Origin: an uncultured Agathobaculum sp.
Lineage (GTDB): Bacteria; Bacillota; Clostridia; Oscillospirales; Butyricicoccaceae
Length of the DNA stretch: 64,000 nucleotides
Assembly: GCF_944380985.1 (NCBI RefSeq)
Contig: NZ_CALWJJ010000004.1
Coordinates: forward strand, 62,001 to 126,000
Reading direction: 5' to 3'
Below are positions 54,088 to 63,358 of the stretch, piece by piece. The notes under the pieces are model-generated. The model had not been told where the DNA came from and made no database searches. It worked only from the letters and a program-made list of their open reading frames with translations. The position numbers were made by a program, and so were the translations under genes. How positions within the stretch are numbered: the first letter of the stretch is position 1; each line of letters opens with the position of its first letter.

Positions 54088-56105
54088 ATGGGAATAGGAC
54101 TGTTGCCATCATTGGCAACCCGAACAGCGGTAAGACCACACTGTTTAACCGGCTGACCGGCTCGAACCAGCATGTCGGCAACTGGCCGGGCGTGACGGTT
54201 GACCGAAAGACGGGACATATCTGCCACGATGGGATTGGCGTCGACATTGTCGACCTGCCCGGCATCTATTCGCTCTCGCCTTACACGCAGGAGGAGATCA
54301 TTGCGCGCGAGTATGTGCTGTCGGACGAGCTGGACGGCATTCTCAATATTGTGGACGCGGCCAACATCGAGCGCAATCTGTACTTAACGCTTCAGCTTAT
54401 TTCGCTCGGCTTGCCTATGGTTGTGGCGCTTGGGTTTATGGATGATGTGCGCGCACAGGGCGTCGAAATCAATGTGAAAGAGCTTGAGCGGCGGTTGGGC
54501 GTGCCAGTTGTGCCGATCTCGGCCAAAAAGGGCGAAAATATTCACGATTTGCTCGACGAACTGGTGCACGGCATGCGCGTGCCGGCGCTGCAGCCAACCT
54601 ATCTGCACGGCGTGGGCGCAGCAATCCGGCGTGCGACTGAGCTGTTGCAGCCGCTATCGATGCGCCGATGCAGCCTGCCGTTCTATGCGGCAAAGCTGCT
54701 TGAGGGCGACACTGCGCTCTGGGCCAAATACGGCGGCGACATGCCACGCAACATGCGCGAGCAGCTTGACGCGCTAGCCGAGGGCATGCACAGTCATGCC
54801 AATTCGACCGATAATGAGATGGTGCTGGCAGACGCGATGTATGATTATATTGAGGAGATCGTGCGGGCCTGCTTTAAGCGGCCGCGGGAGCACAAGCGGA
54901 CCATAACGGAACAGATCGACGCCATTGTGCTCCATCGTGTGTGGGCGCTGCCGATTTTTGCGTTTTTCATGTTCCTGATGTTCTGGACGACCTTTGGGCC
55001 GATCGGCTCGTGGCTTGGCAGCGGCATGGAGTATTTGATACTGGACCTGATCGCGCCCGCGGTCGAAGGTGGCTTGACCGCGATCGGCACGCAGGCGTGG
55101 CTCGTCGGCCTGATCTGCGACGGTGCGATCGGCGGTGTTGGCGGTGTTGTGAGCTTTTTGCCACAGATCGTAATCCTGTTCTTCTTTTTATCCATTCTTG
55201 AGGATACCGGTTATCTGGCGCGTGTCGCATTTATTATGGACACGCTGCTGCGGCGTATCGGGCTGTCCGGCAAGTCGTTTGTGCCCATGCTGATGGGTTT
55301 TGGCTGCACCACGCCCGCGGTCATGGCCGCGCGCACGATGGAAAACGACGCCGACCGCCGCATGACCATCATGCTCACGCCGTTTATGTCCTGTGGGGCA
55401 AAGCTGCCGGTGTATGCGCTTGTTGCAGGCGCAATCTTTCCCGCGCATCAGGGCCTGGTGGTTATCAGCCTGTATGTGCTTGGTATTCTGATGGGGGTGG
55501 TCGCGGGTTTTATCCTGAAGAAGACCATCTTCCGCGAGGTATCCTCAGGCTTTGTGCTTGAGCTGCCAACTTACCGTATGCCGTCCTTCAAAGGTACGGT
55601 GCTCAACATGTGGCAGAAAGCCAAGGACTTCATCACTCGTGCAGGTACGATCATTTTTCTGATGAGTGTGGTGATCTGGCTGCTGCAAAACTTCACGCCC
55701 ACGCTTGCTGTGGCGCAGGATGCGGGCGCGAGTATCCTCGGTGTGATCGGCACAGCCATTGCTCCAATTTTTGCGCCGCTTGGCTTTAACGCATGGCAGG
55801 AGTCGGTCGCGCTGCTGACCGGACTTGTCGCCAAGGAAGCGGTCGTCTCGACGATGAGCGTGCTGTATGGTGCGGGCGGCGACAGCGCAATGCTGTCCAG
55901 CCTGCTGGGGAGCGTGTTTACGCCGCTTTCGGGCTATTCTTTTCTGGTGTTTACGCTGCTGTACATGCCGTGCATGTCCGCGTTTGCGACCATCAAACGT
56001 GAGATGGGCGGATGGCGCTGGGCAATCGGTGCGGCGGCGTTTCAAACGGTGCTGGCTTATTTTACCGCGCTTGTCATCTACCAGGTAGGCAGCCTCTTCT
56101 TATAA
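54084..56105 (+). CDS. feoB: Ferrous iron transporter FeoB
   Basis: This is the membrane Fe2+ transporter with an N-terminal G domain. G1 GNPNSGKTT lies at 11-19, G3 in DLPGIYSL, and a helical domain follows to about residue 270. The membrane part has the two Gate motifs (RVAFIMDTLLRRIGLSGKSF; PFMSCGAKLPVY). It has 673 residues. No feoC follows. The promoter and palindrome upstream of feoA point to iron-dependent control. Confidence 0.98.
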   Translation: MNGNRTVAIIGNPNSGKTTLFNRLTGSNQHVGNWPGVTVDRKTGHICHDGIGVDIVDLPGIYSLSPYTQEEIIAREYVLSDELDGILNIVDAANIERNLYLTLQLISLGLPMVVALGFMDDVRAQGVEINVKELERRLGVPVVPISAKKGENIHDLLDELVHGMRVPALQPTYLHGVGAAIRRATELLQPLSMRRCSLPFYAAKLLEGDTALWAKYGGDMPRNMREQLDALAEGMHSHANSTDNEMVLADAMYDYIEEIVRACFKRPREHKRTITEQIDAIVLHRVWALPIFAFFMFLMFWTTFGPIGSWLGSGMEYLILDLIAPAVEGGLTAIGTQAWLVGLICDGAIGGVGGVVSFLPQIVILFFFLSILEDTGYLARVAFIMDTLLRRIGLSGKSFVPMLMGFGCTTPAVMAARTMENDADRRMTIMLTPFMSCGAKLPVYALVAGAIFPAHQGLVVISLYVLGILMGVVAGFILKKTIFREVSSGFVLELPTYRMPSFKGTVLNMWQKAKDFITRAGTIIFLMSVVIWLLQNFTPTLAVAQDAGASILGVIGTAIAPIFAPLGFNAWQESVALLTGLVAKEAVVSTMSVLYGAGGDSAMLSSLLGSVFTPLSGYSFLVFTLLYMPCMSAFATIKREMGGWRWAIGAAAFQTVLAYFTALVIYQVGSLFL

Positions 56106-56113
56106 CAGAACTG

Positions 56114-56147
56114 ACAGGGACGCGCTTTTTGGTGCGGCCCTGTTTTG
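56114..56147 (+). terminator. Terminator after feoB
   Basis: The ACAGGG/CCCTGT stem (56114-56119, 56138-56143) encloses an inner CGC/GCG pair and is followed by TTTTG. Confidence 0.6.
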
Positions 56148-56159
56148 TCGAAATGGCAG

Positions 56160-56189
56160 ATGACAGCATACAGGGCCAGATGGTATACT
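56160..56189 (+). promoter_or_regulatory. Promoter for the HAD phosphatase gene
   Basis: ATGACA (56160-56165), 18-bp spacer, extended -10 TGG-TATACT (56184-56189), 37 bases before the start codon. Confidence 0.7.
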
Positions 56190-56226
56190 GATCGGTGAGG
56201 AAAATCAGAAAGGATCGAACAGAGTC

Positions 56227-57033
56227 ATGCCAATCAAACTGATCGCCGCCGATATGGACGGCACGTTGCTCGACAGCGCAAAGCGTCTGCCGGACAGGTT
56301 GTTCCCGCTTATCCGGGCGCTGCGCGCGCGTGGGGTGCGCTTTGCGCCGGCCTCCGGGCGGCAATATTACACGCTTTATGAGCAGTTTGGCGAAATTGCG
56401 GACGAGCTGATCTATATCAGTGAAAACGGCGCGATGGTATGCGACGGGGCGGAGGTTATCTCGTTTGAGGCCATGCCGGTAGACGAAGTATGCCGCGCAG
56501 TGGAGACCGTGCGCGCGCTGCCCGGGGTGAGTACGGTTGTTTCCACGCGCACCGGCGGCGTCTATGAGGATGGCGATGATCCGGCTTTCCGGGAAAATAT
56601 GGCGCTCTATTGCGCACGGCACAAGAGCGTGCCCGATCTGGCAGCGTATGTGCGGTATGAGCCGGTCTGTAAGGTGGCGCTGTTTTGTCAGGGACGAGCT
56701 GAGCAGGTGCTGATGCCCGCATTTGAGTCCTTTGCCGAAACGTCGCAGATTGCGCTGTCGGGCGCCGATTGGGTCGATTTGATGCGTCCGGGCATAAGCA
56801 AAGGGCGGGCGCTCGGCGTACTTGGCGCACAGCTCGGCATCGAGCAGCAGGAGTGTATGGCCTTTGGCGACTACTTAAACGATCTTGAGCTGTTGCAGGC
56901 GGTGGGTGAGTCCTATGCGATGGCGAATGCGCATGAGGCGCTCAAGGCAGTGGCGAAATATATCTGTCCGTCAAACGACGAGGACGGCGTATGCCGTACT
57001 ATTCGTCAGGTTTTCGGACTTGACAAACAGTGA
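56227..57033 (+). CDS. HAD-superfamily phosphatase, Cof type
   Basis: This cytosolic phosphatase is likely to act on small sugar or cofactor phosphates. The nucleophile pair is Asp9 and Asp11 (AADMDGTLLDS), motif II is in FAPASGRQ, the Cof-type cap domain lies in the middle, and the metal site is in AFGDYLNDLELLQAV. It has 268 residues. AAAGGATCG is the ribosome site. The substrate is unknown. The folT promoter overlaps its last codons. Confidence 0.93.
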   Translation: MPIKLIAADMDGTLLDSAKRLPDRLFPLIRALRARGVRFAPASGRQYYTLYEQFGEIADELIYISENGAMVCDGAEVISFEAMPVDEVCRAVETVRALPGVSTVVSTRTGGVYEDGDDPAFRENMALYCARHKSVPDLAAYVRYEPVCKVALFCQGRAEQVLMPAFESFAETSQIALSGADWVDLMRPGISKGRALGVLGAQLGIEQQECMAFGDYLNDLELLQAVGESYAMANAHEALKAVAKYICPSNDEDGVCRTIRQVFGLDKQ

Positions 57034-57048
57034 ATAGACCGATATAAT
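57020..57048 (+). promoter_or_regulatory. Consensus promoter for folT inside the end of the HAD gene
   Basis: TTGACA (57020-57025), 17-bp spacer, TATAAT (57043-57048). The -35 is part of the last coding codons of the preceding gene. It would start RNA near 57055, just before the riboswitch. Confidence 0.9.
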
Positions 57049-57061
57049 AAAAGGCAGAAAA

Positions 57062-57229
57062 AGCAGAGTAGACTATGGCGCGTTAAGTGCCGCCGAAACG
57101 GGGAGTTGTTCGGCGGACGAAAGGGAAGCGTTATTCCCCTGCGGTGTCGTGGTCGCATCCCGCTGCTGCAACTGTTTAGGCATCTCCTAAATCGCTGTGG
57201 CAACAGAGGAAATTTTTAAGGAGGTGTCT
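57062..57229 (+). ncRNA. Tetrahydrofolate (THF) riboswitch with ribosome-site switch
   Basis: The aptamer (57062-57167) has the THF-class conserved pieces in order: AGAGTAGAC, GCGTTAAGTGCC, GGGGAGTTG, GACGAAAGG, GCGGTGTCG and CGCATCCCGCTG, with P1 formed by AGCAG/CTGCT. Beyond it, CATCTCCT (57181-57188) can pair with the ribosome site AGGAGGTG (57219-57226), while TTTAGG (57175-57180) can pair with CCTAAA (57185-57190). The two pairings exclude each other, which suggests control of translation. Class recognised by motif; mechanism inferred. Confidence 0.9.
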
Positions 57230-57235
57230 TTTTCT

Positions 57236-57832
57236 ATGTCCAAAACGCCGAATATCTTTGTGCGCTCGCTGCGTGAATTGCGGAGCACACGCTGCCTTGC
57301 GCTGACCGCGCTGCTGATCGCAATCAATATTGCGCTCAGCTTGCTCGGGCTTGAGATTCGCCTGCCGCCTGATCTTAAGATCGGCTTTAGTTTTCTGGCC
57401 AATGCCGCGATCGGCATGCTGTTCGGGCCGTCGGTCGCAATGGTTGCGGGCGTGTGTACCGATTTATTGGGCTATATTGCTACCGGATCGTCCATGGGAA
57501 TGTATTTCCCGGGTTTTACGATTACGGCAATTACCGCCGGGCTGTTCTGGGGTCTTTGGCTCTACCCGCGAAAGAGCGCGCTCTGGCGTGCAGTTGGCGC
57601 TAAGGTGTGCATCAACCTATTTTGTAATATCGGGCTTAATACGCTGTGGCTGACTATGACGGGCGGCAAGGCGATGACTGTGCTGCTCGCGGCGCGCATT
57701 CCCAAAAATCTGCTCATGCTGCCGATTGAGATCGCGGTGCTGTACTTTGGTATGAAGCTCGTGTTGCGGTTTTATCATATGCTGCCCGTGGGTTCGGTTG
57801 CAGAACGCCCGGCAAGTGGAAAAATCCCTTAA
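57236..57832 (+). CDS. folT: Folate ECF transporter S component FolT
   Basis: This membrane protein binds folate for an energy-coupling-factor transporter; the shared ECF ATPases and T component are not in this window. It has 198 residues with about six hydrophobic segments (ALTALLIAINIALSLLGLEI; LANAAIGMLFGPSVAMVAG) and the GxxTDLLGYI and FPGFTITAITAGLFWG features of this group. ATG 57236 is 9 bases after AGGAGGTG. The THF riboswitch upstream supports the folate assignment. Confidence 0.93.
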   Translation: MSKTPNIFVRSLRELRSTRCLALTALLIAINIALSLLGLEIRLPPDLKIGFSFLANAAIGMLFGPSVAMVAGVCTDLLGYIATGSSMGMYFPGFTITAITAGLFWGLWLYPRKSALWRAVGAKVCINLFCNIGLNTLWLTMTGGKAMTVLLAARIPKNLLMLPIEIAVLYFGMKLVLRFYHMLPVGSVAERPASGKIP

Positions 57833-57879
57833 AATAAAATCAGAGCCGTCCGGCAGCGCCGGACGGCTCTGATTTTATT
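57833..57879. terminator. Perfect 22-bp terminator after folT
   Basis: Arms 57833-57854 and 57858-57879 are fully complementary (core CAGAGCCGTCCGGC), flanked by A-run and T-run. Confidence 0.93.
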
Positions 57880-57921
57880 AAAGCCCGCAACAACGCAGCA
57901 ATTACGCCATTCAGTCCGATT

Positions 57922-57955
57922 TTCCCTATGCAAATGAGGGAATTTTTGATATACT
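57922..57955 (+). promoter_or_regulatory. Promoter and palindrome before the mannitol-dehydrogenase-family gene
   Basis: The extended -10 TGA-TATACT (57950-57955) has a poor -35 (TATGCA, 57927-57932). An inverted repeat TTCCCT-N9-AGGGAA (57922-57942) covers the -35 region and may be an operator or activator site. Confidence 0.55.
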
Positions 57956-58011
57956 ATATTTGTTAGGAATTGGACGGCTGTGTCCGTTTACTGAAAGGGA
58001 GTGACCGCTTT

Positions 58012-59631
58012 ATGAAACTGACAAAGGAAAGTATCAAGCATAATGCGTCCTGGAAAGGATATCGCCTGCCGCAGTTTGACATCAATGCAGTGCGGGATCA
58101 TACGCGCAAAGCGCCGACTTGGCTGCATTTTGGCGCGGGCAATCTGTTTCGCGCCTTTCCTGCGGTACTGGCGCAGCGCATGCTGACAGCAGGCTTGTCA
58201 GATACCGGTGTGATCTGCTGTGACGGATACGACGAAGAGCTGATCGAACGCTGCTATCGCGCGTGCGACCATCTTTCGCTTGTCGTTACGCTGTATTCTA
58301 ACGGCACAATCAATAAGGAGGTTGTCGCTTCTGTCACTGAAAGCCTCAAGATGAGCGAGGATATGGCCCGTTTGGAGGAGATTTTTCTTGCGCCGTCGCT
58401 GCAGATGGTCAGCTTCACGCTGACAGAGAAGGGCTACGCATTCCAAAACGACGCGCATGAGACCGTGCCGGACTATGCGCGCGATCAGGCGAACGGCCCG
58501 GCGGGATGTATCTCTTTCTTTGGCAAGCTGGCGTCGCTCTGCCTTATGCGCTGCCGTGCGGGCCTGCCGCCGCTTGCATTGGTCTCGTTGGATAACTGTT
58601 CGGATAACGGCGCCCGCCTGGAGCGCGCGATGCGCTACATGGCTCGGGCCTGGCAGCAAGGGCGGTTTATTACCGATGATGAATATGATTACCTGCTAAA
58701 GAAGAACACCTACCCGCTCTCCATGATCGACAAGATCACGCCTCATCCGGATGAGCGTATCGCCGAAAAGCTTGAGGCGGACGGACTGGAGAATGCGCGG
58801 CCTTTCGTCACCGCGAAAGGCACGGTAGCGGCGATCTATGTCAACTCGGAAAACCTGCATTATCTGCTTATCGAAAACGCCTTCCCGAACGGCCATCCGC
58901 CGCTTGAACAGTGCGGCGTCATTCTGACGCGTCGCGACATTGTCGAGAAATCTGCGATGATGAAAGTTAGTACTTGCATGAATCCGATGGATACTGCGCT
59001 CGGCGTGTTTGGTTGCATGCTGGGTTATACCCAGATCAGCGCTGAGATGAAAGACAAGGAGCTGGTCAATCTGATCACCCGCATGAGTGAGCAGGAAGCC
59101 ATGCCAATGGTCGCTGATCCAGGCGTGATCGATCCGGTCGAATTTTTGCACGAAGTGCTGGGCGAGCGATACCCGAACCCCTTCCTACAGGACTCTCCGC
59201 AACGCACTGCGACCGATACCTCGCGCAAGATTTCGCTGCGTTTTGGCTCGACACTGTATGCCTACTATAACTCCACGCTGCCAGCGCACCGCGCGACACG
59301 CCTTGTCTATATTCCGCTGGTGCTGGCCGGCTGGCTGCGTTATCTGGTCGGTGTGGATGATCGTGGCGATGCGTTTACACTCAGCCCGGATGCCAATCTT
59401 AACCATATCCGCGAATTGATTGGCAGTCCCAAGTTAGGCGACCAGGTCGATGAGGAACAGCTATATCCTTTGCTATCCAATCGGTATTATTTTGGCGTCA
59501 ATTTGTTCGAGATCGGTGTCGGCGAGACGGTTACACGCATGTTTAACGAGCTTAATGCGGGTCCGCGGGCTATCCGCGAAACGCTGCGCAAATATTGCGA
59601 AGAGCAAAAGGAAGAGGAGTGGATTTTGTAA
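58012..59631 (+). CDS. Mannitol dehydrogenase family oxidoreductase (fructuronate reductase-like)
   Basis: This is an NAD(P)-dependent long-chain polyol dehydrogenase family member. The N-terminal Rossmann region has LHFGAGNLFRAFPAVL. The C-terminal catalytic segment reads MMKVSTCMNPMDTALGVFGC. Homologues I remember have Asn-Pro-Leu-His there, so the catalytic-type His appears replaced by Asp; this is from memory. At 539 residues it is normal for UxuB-like proteins acting on D-mannonate/fructuronate. AAAGGGAG lies 10 bases before ATG 58012. No uronate genes are near, so the substrate is open. Confidence 0.85.
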   Translation: MKLTKESIKHNASWKGYRLPQFDINAVRDHTRKAPTWLHFGAGNLFRAFPAVLAQRMLTAGLSDTGVICCDGYDEELIERCYRACDHLSLVVTLYSNGTINKEVVASVTESLKMSEDMARLEEIFLAPSLQMVSFTLTEKGYAFQNDAHETVPDYARDQANGPAGCISFFGKLASLCLMRCRAGLPPLALVSLDNCSDNGARLERAMRYMARAWQQGRFITDDEYDYLLKKNTYPLSMIDKITPHPDERIAEKLEADGLENARPFVTAKGTVAAIYVNSENLHYLLIENAFPNGHPPLEQCGVILTRRDIVEKSAMMKVSTCMNPMDTALGVFGCMLGYTQISAEMKDKELVNLITRMSEQEAMPMVADPGVIDPVEFLHEVLGERYPNPFLQDSPQRTATDTSRKISLRFGSTLYAYYNSTLPAHRATRLVYIPLVLAGWLRYLVGVDDRGDAFTLSPDANLNHIRELIGSPKLGDQVDEEQLYPLLSNRYYFGVNLFEIGVGETVTRMFNELNAGPRAIRETLRKYCEEQKEEEWIL

Positions 59632-59690
59632 ACCTCTGCGCGGCTGGCGTGCAAACCGGGCGACGGGCAAGGTAGAGAGGATAGAAACAC

Positions 59691-60341
59691 TCATCGGCGC
59701 GGTGTGTGCGTTGGCGTGAGCAGATACACATACGCCGCGCCTTGCCGGCGCAGCAGCGCTGCCGCAGCGGCAGCCGATGCACCGGTTGTGATGATGTCGT
59801 CTACCAGCAGGACAGACCGGCCGCACACATCTGCTTTTTCCATAGGCAGCAACGCACGCGCGGCGTTTTTCTGCCGGGCGGCAAAGTTTGTCTGCCTGGA
59901 CTGGCTGGGCGTAAACGGCCGCTTACGCAAGGTGGGCTTGCAGGAAAGGCCAAACGCTGCGGCGACCGGCTTTGCCAATAGTTCGGCCTGATTATAGCCG
60001 CGCTTGCGCAGACGCCAAAAGCCAATCGGCATGTAGGTGACAAGGTCGATTTTCCATGGCTCCAGATGTGACGCGAGCAGTGGAAGCATCTGCGCGACAA
60101 ACCAGTTCGCATAGTGCTGCTTGTGATGGAATTTAAAGCGCTTCATTGCCCCGCGCACCTTGCCGGTGTAATGGAGTGCGGCGACGCAGCCGTCTATACC
60201 CGGCACGCGGATGGTCTCAGCACAGCGATATGTCTCCTGCACCTCGCGCGCGCATGCCGTGCAGATCATGGCTCTGCTGCCATCCTCTGCCGGGATTGGT
60301 CTACGGCATAGCACGCAGTTGTGCATGAATAGAATGCCCAT
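59691..60341 (-). CDS. comF: ComF family protein (phosphoribosyltransferase-like)
   Basis: This is a cytosolic protein linked to DNA uptake and repair in naturally competent bacteria. An N-terminal zinc finger (CVLCRRPIPAED...CTAC) is followed by a PRTase fold whose phosphate motif is VLLVDDIITTGASAAAAAAL. LRKRGYNQAELLAKPVA is the usual ComF block. It has 216 residues. AGGAGG precedes ATG 60341. It stands alone; no other com gene is in the window, so competence is not implied. Confidence 0.94.
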   Translation of the reverse strand: MGILFMHNCVLCRRPIPAEDGSRAMICTACAREVQETYRCAETIRVPGIDGCVAALHYTGKVRGAMKRFKFHHKQHYANWFVAQMLPLLASHLEPWKIDLVTYMPIGFWRLRKRGYNQAELLAKPVAAAFGLSCKPTLRKRPFTPSQSRQTNFAARQKNAARALLPMEKADVCGRSVLLVDDIITTGASAAAAAALLRRQGAAYVYLLTPTHTPRR

Positions 60342-60363
60342 CCGGTTTTTCCTCCTATCAAGA

Positions 60364-60392
60364 AAAACGGCCGCACTCGCAGCCGTTTTTTG
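60364..60392 (-). terminator. Terminator upstream of comF, for the dapF-pyrG-dapL transcript
   Basis: AAAAACGGC (60364-60372) pairs with GCCGTTTTT (60383-60391); the minus strand ends in a T-run. It lies between dapL and comF. The 238-base gap 60342-60579 also has a GCCGC/CGGC hairpin near 60490-60503. Confidence 0.7.
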
Positions 60393-60550
60393 TTTTGCGC
60401 CCAGCGCTGATCAATCCGGATAATGCGCTAAGGGCATTTATCCATTATAAGTCAGGGCATGTGCCCGCCTTTTGTCCTCCCGACTCAGCCGCGTGGGCGG
60501 CTTTTGTTCGGGTATCAACGGGCGCTTTTTTTCGCAACCGCCTGTCGTAT

Positions 60551-60573
60551 ATGGGGGCTTTTGAAGCCCCCAT
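60551..60573 (-). terminator. Hairpin right after dapL
   Basis: ATGGGGGCTT-ttg-AAGCCCCCAT is a perfect 10-bp stem 7 bases beyond the dapL stop, without a T-run on the minus strand. It probably protects the 3' end or helps the next terminator. Confidence 0.55.
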
Positions 60574-60579
60574 ACTCGA

Positions 60580-61755
60580 TTAGCCCAGAAGCTTCTTTAG
60601 CCGCTCGGCCGCCTCGAGCGTGCGCTGCTGGTCGCCAAACGCAGTCAGACGGAAGAAGCCCTCGCCGTTTTTGCCAAAGCCTGCGCCCGGCGTGCCGACC
60701 ACATGTGCATTCTCAAGCAGGTAGTCGAAAAACTCCCATGAGCCCATGCCGTTCGGGCACTTAAGCCACAGGTACGGACTCGATTTGCCGCCCGTGTACC
60801 AGATGCCGAGCGCGTCGAGCGTCTCAGCGAGCACCTTAGCATTCTGCTTGTAGTAGCCAAGGGTCTCCTTGATCTGCCGCATGCCCTCCTCGGTGAAGCA
60901 GGCTGCCGCGCCCTTTTGCACGATGTAGGGTACGCCGTTGAACTTGGTGGTCTGTCGGCGCAGCCACATCTTGTTGAGCGTGCCATCCATCAACGCATGC
61001 GGTACGACCGTCCAGCCGCAGCGCGTACCGGTAAAGCCCGCCATCTTGGAGAACGAGCAGAATTCGATCGCGCAGGTCTTGGCGCCCTCGATCTCAAAAA
61101 TCGAGCGGGGCAGGTTTTCGTCCTCAATAAAGCATTCGTACGCCGCGTCGTACAAGATGACCGCGCTGTTTGCGTTTGCGTAATCGACCCAGGCTTTGAG
61201 TCCCGTGCGGTCATATGCTGCACCGGTGGGGTTGTTGGGCGAGCAGAGGTAGATAATGTCGGCCTTTACCGACGCATCCGGCAGCGGCAAAAAGCCGTTT
61301 TCCTCCTTGGCATTCATAAACAGCACTTTGCGGCCCGCCATAACGTTGGTATCCACATACACGGGATAGACCGGGTCGGGGATAAGCACAGTATTGTCCA
61401 CGCCAAAGATGTCAAGAATATTGCCAAGGTCGCTTTTAGCGCCGTCCGAGATAAATATCTCGCTCGTGGCAAGGTCAACGCCATGGGTCTTGTAATAGCG
61501 GACCAGCGCCTCATGCAAAAAGCCGTAGCCCTGCTCGTCGCCATAGCCGTGGAAGGTCTCCTGCTTGGACTGTTCCTCGACCGCCGCATGCAGCGCGTCG
61601 ATAACCGCTGGAACGAGCGGGCGGGTTACGTCGCCAATGCCCAGACGGATGATGTCGGCCTCTGGGTGCGCGGCCGAGTACTCACTTACCTTGCGGGCAA
61701 TAGTGGAGAACAGATAGCTCTGCTCAAGATTTTCATAATTCTTATTGATCTGCAT
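60580..61755 (-). CDS. dapL: LL-diaminopimelate aminotransferase
   Basis: DapL makes LL-2,6-diaminopimelate from tetrahydrodipicolinate and glutamate in one step. It is a PLP enzyme of fold type I: Lys237 in [15 protein letters not shown], the PLP-binding block [14 protein letters not shown] and the N-terminal [15 protein letters not shown] are typical. It has 391 residues. It starts inside the end of pyrG (14-base overlap). With dapF it supplies meso-DAP for MurE and lysine synthesis. Confidence 0.97.
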   Translation of the reverse strand: MQINKNYENLEQSYLFSTIARKVSEYSAAHPEADIIRLGIGDVTRPLVPAVIDALHAAVEEQSKQETFHGYGDEQGYGFLHEALVRYYKTHGVDLATSEIFISDGAKSDLGNILDIFGVDNTVLIPDPVYPVYVDTNVMAGRKVLFMNAKEENGFLPLPDASVKADIIYLCSPNNPTGAAYDRTGLKAWVDYANANSAVILYDAAYECFIEDENLPRSIFEIEGAKTCAIEFCSFSKMAGFTGTRCGWTVVPHALMDGTLNKMWLRRQTTKFNGVPYIVQKGAAACFTEEGMRQIKETLGYYKQNAKVLAETLDALGIWYTGGKSSPYLWLKCPNGMGSWEFFDYLLENAHVVGTPGAGFGKNGEGFFRLTAFGDQQRTLEAAERLKKLLG

Positions 61756-63358
61756 GGCTTTTACTCCTTTTCAGCGATGCCGCGACAAACGCCTTGAACA
61801 GCGGATGCGCGCGGTTAGGACGGGATTTGAACTCGGGGTGGAACTGCACGCCGATGTAGAATGGATGATCCGGGATTTCGACGGTCTCGACCAGCTCACC
61901 TGTAGGCGAGGTGCCTGTAATCAGCATACCGGCATTTTCGATCTGTTCGCGGAAGCTGTTGTTAAATTCATAGCGGTGGCGATGACGCTCGGAGATCATG
62001 TCTTCACCGTAGGCCGCGGACATGATGCTGTCCGGCCGTACCTTGCATGGATACGCGCCGAGACGCATGGTGCCGCCTTTTTTGTAAACGCCCTGCTGGC
62101 TTTCCATCAGGTCGATGACCGGATAGGGGGACTCGGAGTCAAACTCGCTCGAGTTTGCATCCGCAAAGCCGAGCACGTTGCGCGCATAGCTCATAACCGC
62201 GATCTGCATGCCAAGGCAGATGCCAAAGTAGGGGATGCCCTGTGTGCGAGCATAGTTTGCCGCACAGATCATACCCTCCACGCCGCGGGGGCCAAAGCCG
62301 CCGGGCAGGATGATACCGTCGACCTCGCCGAGCAGCTTGTCCGCGGTCGAATCGTTGATTTCCTCGGAATCGATCCAGGAAATATCGACAAAGCAGCCGG
62401 TCTCATATCCGCCGTGCTGTAGCGCCTCGGCAACCGATAGGTATGCGTCGTGCAGACGGACATATTTGCCGACAAGCGCAATCCTGACATGTTCCTTGCG
62501 CGCCGCGATACGCTCAAGCATGGCAACCCAGTCGCTCATGTCACCCTTGGGTGCGCCGATGGATAGCTCGCGGCACACGATGTCGGACAGATGGCTTTCC
62601 TCGAGCATCATGGGTGCCTGATAGAGCACAGGCAGTGTGCGGTTTTCGATTACACAGTCCGGCTGGACGGTGCAGAACATCGAGATTTTGCGCTTAATGT
62701 CGTCATCCATCGGCTGGTCGACGCGGGCGACGATGATGTCCGGCGAGATACCAAGGCCGCGCAGCTCTTTCACCGAGTGCTGGGTGGGCTTGGATTTTGG
62801 CTCGTTCGAGCCGGAGATGTAAGGAACCAGCGTGACGTGGACGAACAGGCAGTTGCGCCGTCCGACCTCGACTGCTACCTGGCGAATGGCTTCAAGGAAG
62901 GGCTGTGACTCGATGTCGCCCGTGGTGCCGCCAATCTCGGTGATGACGACATCGGCCGAGGTCTTTTTGCCAACCGAGTAGATAAAGGATTTGATCTCAT
63001 TTGTGATGTGCGGGATAACCTGTACGGTTTCGCCGAGATATTCGCCCGCACGCTCTTTGTTGAGTACATTCCAGTATACCTTGCCGGTTGTGAGGTTGGA
63101 AAATTTGTTGAGATCCTCATCGATAAAGCGCTCATAATGGCCGAGATCGAGGTCGGTTTCGGCGCCGTCGTCGGTAACGTAGACCTCGCCGTGTTGGAAT
63201 GGGCTCATCGTGCCGGGGTCAACATTGATGTAAGGATCGAGCTTTTGCGCAGCGACCTTGAGGCCGCGGCTTTTGAGCAGGCGGCCGAGCGAGGCTGCGG
63301 TGATGCCCTTGCCCAGACCGGAGACCACGCCGCCGGTCACGAAAATGTACTTTGTCAT
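61742..63358 (-). CDS. pyrG: CTP synthase
   Basis: PyrG aminates UTP to CTP using glutamine. The N-terminal synthase domain opens [20 protein letters not shown]. The C-terminal glutaminase domain has its nucleophile Cys381 in [12 protein letters not shown], with His-Glu in GVQFHPEF. It has 538 residues. The start overlaps the dapF stop (ATGA), and its end overlaps dapL by 14 bases. Its place between two diaminopimelate genes is unusual; no common regulator is visible. Confidence 0.98.
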   Translation of the reverse strand: MTKYIFVTGGVVSGLGKGITAASLGRLLKSRGLKVAAQKLDPYINVDPGTMSPFQHGEVYVTDDGAETDLDLGHYERFIDEDLNKFSNLTTGKVYWNVLNKERAGEYLGETVQVIPHITNEIKSFIYSVGKKTSADVVITEIGGTTGDIESQPFLEAIRQVAVEVGRRNCLFVHVTLVPYISGSNEPKSKPTQHSVKELRGLGISPDIIVARVDQPMDDDIKRKISMFCTVQPDCVIENRTLPVLYQAPMMLEESHLSDIVCRELSIGAPKGDMSDWVAMLERIAARKEHVRIALVGKYVRLHDAYLSVAEALQHGGYETGCFVDISWIDSEEINDSTADKLLGEVDGIILPGGFGPRGVEGMICAANYARTQGIPYFGICLGMQIAVMSYARNVLGFADANSSEFDSESPYPVIDLMESQQGVYKKGGTMRLGAYPCKVRPDSIMSAAYGEDMISERHRHRYEFNNSFREQIENAGMLITGTSPTGELVETVEIPDHPFYIGVQFHPEFKSRPNRAHPLFKAFVAASLKRSKSHADQ

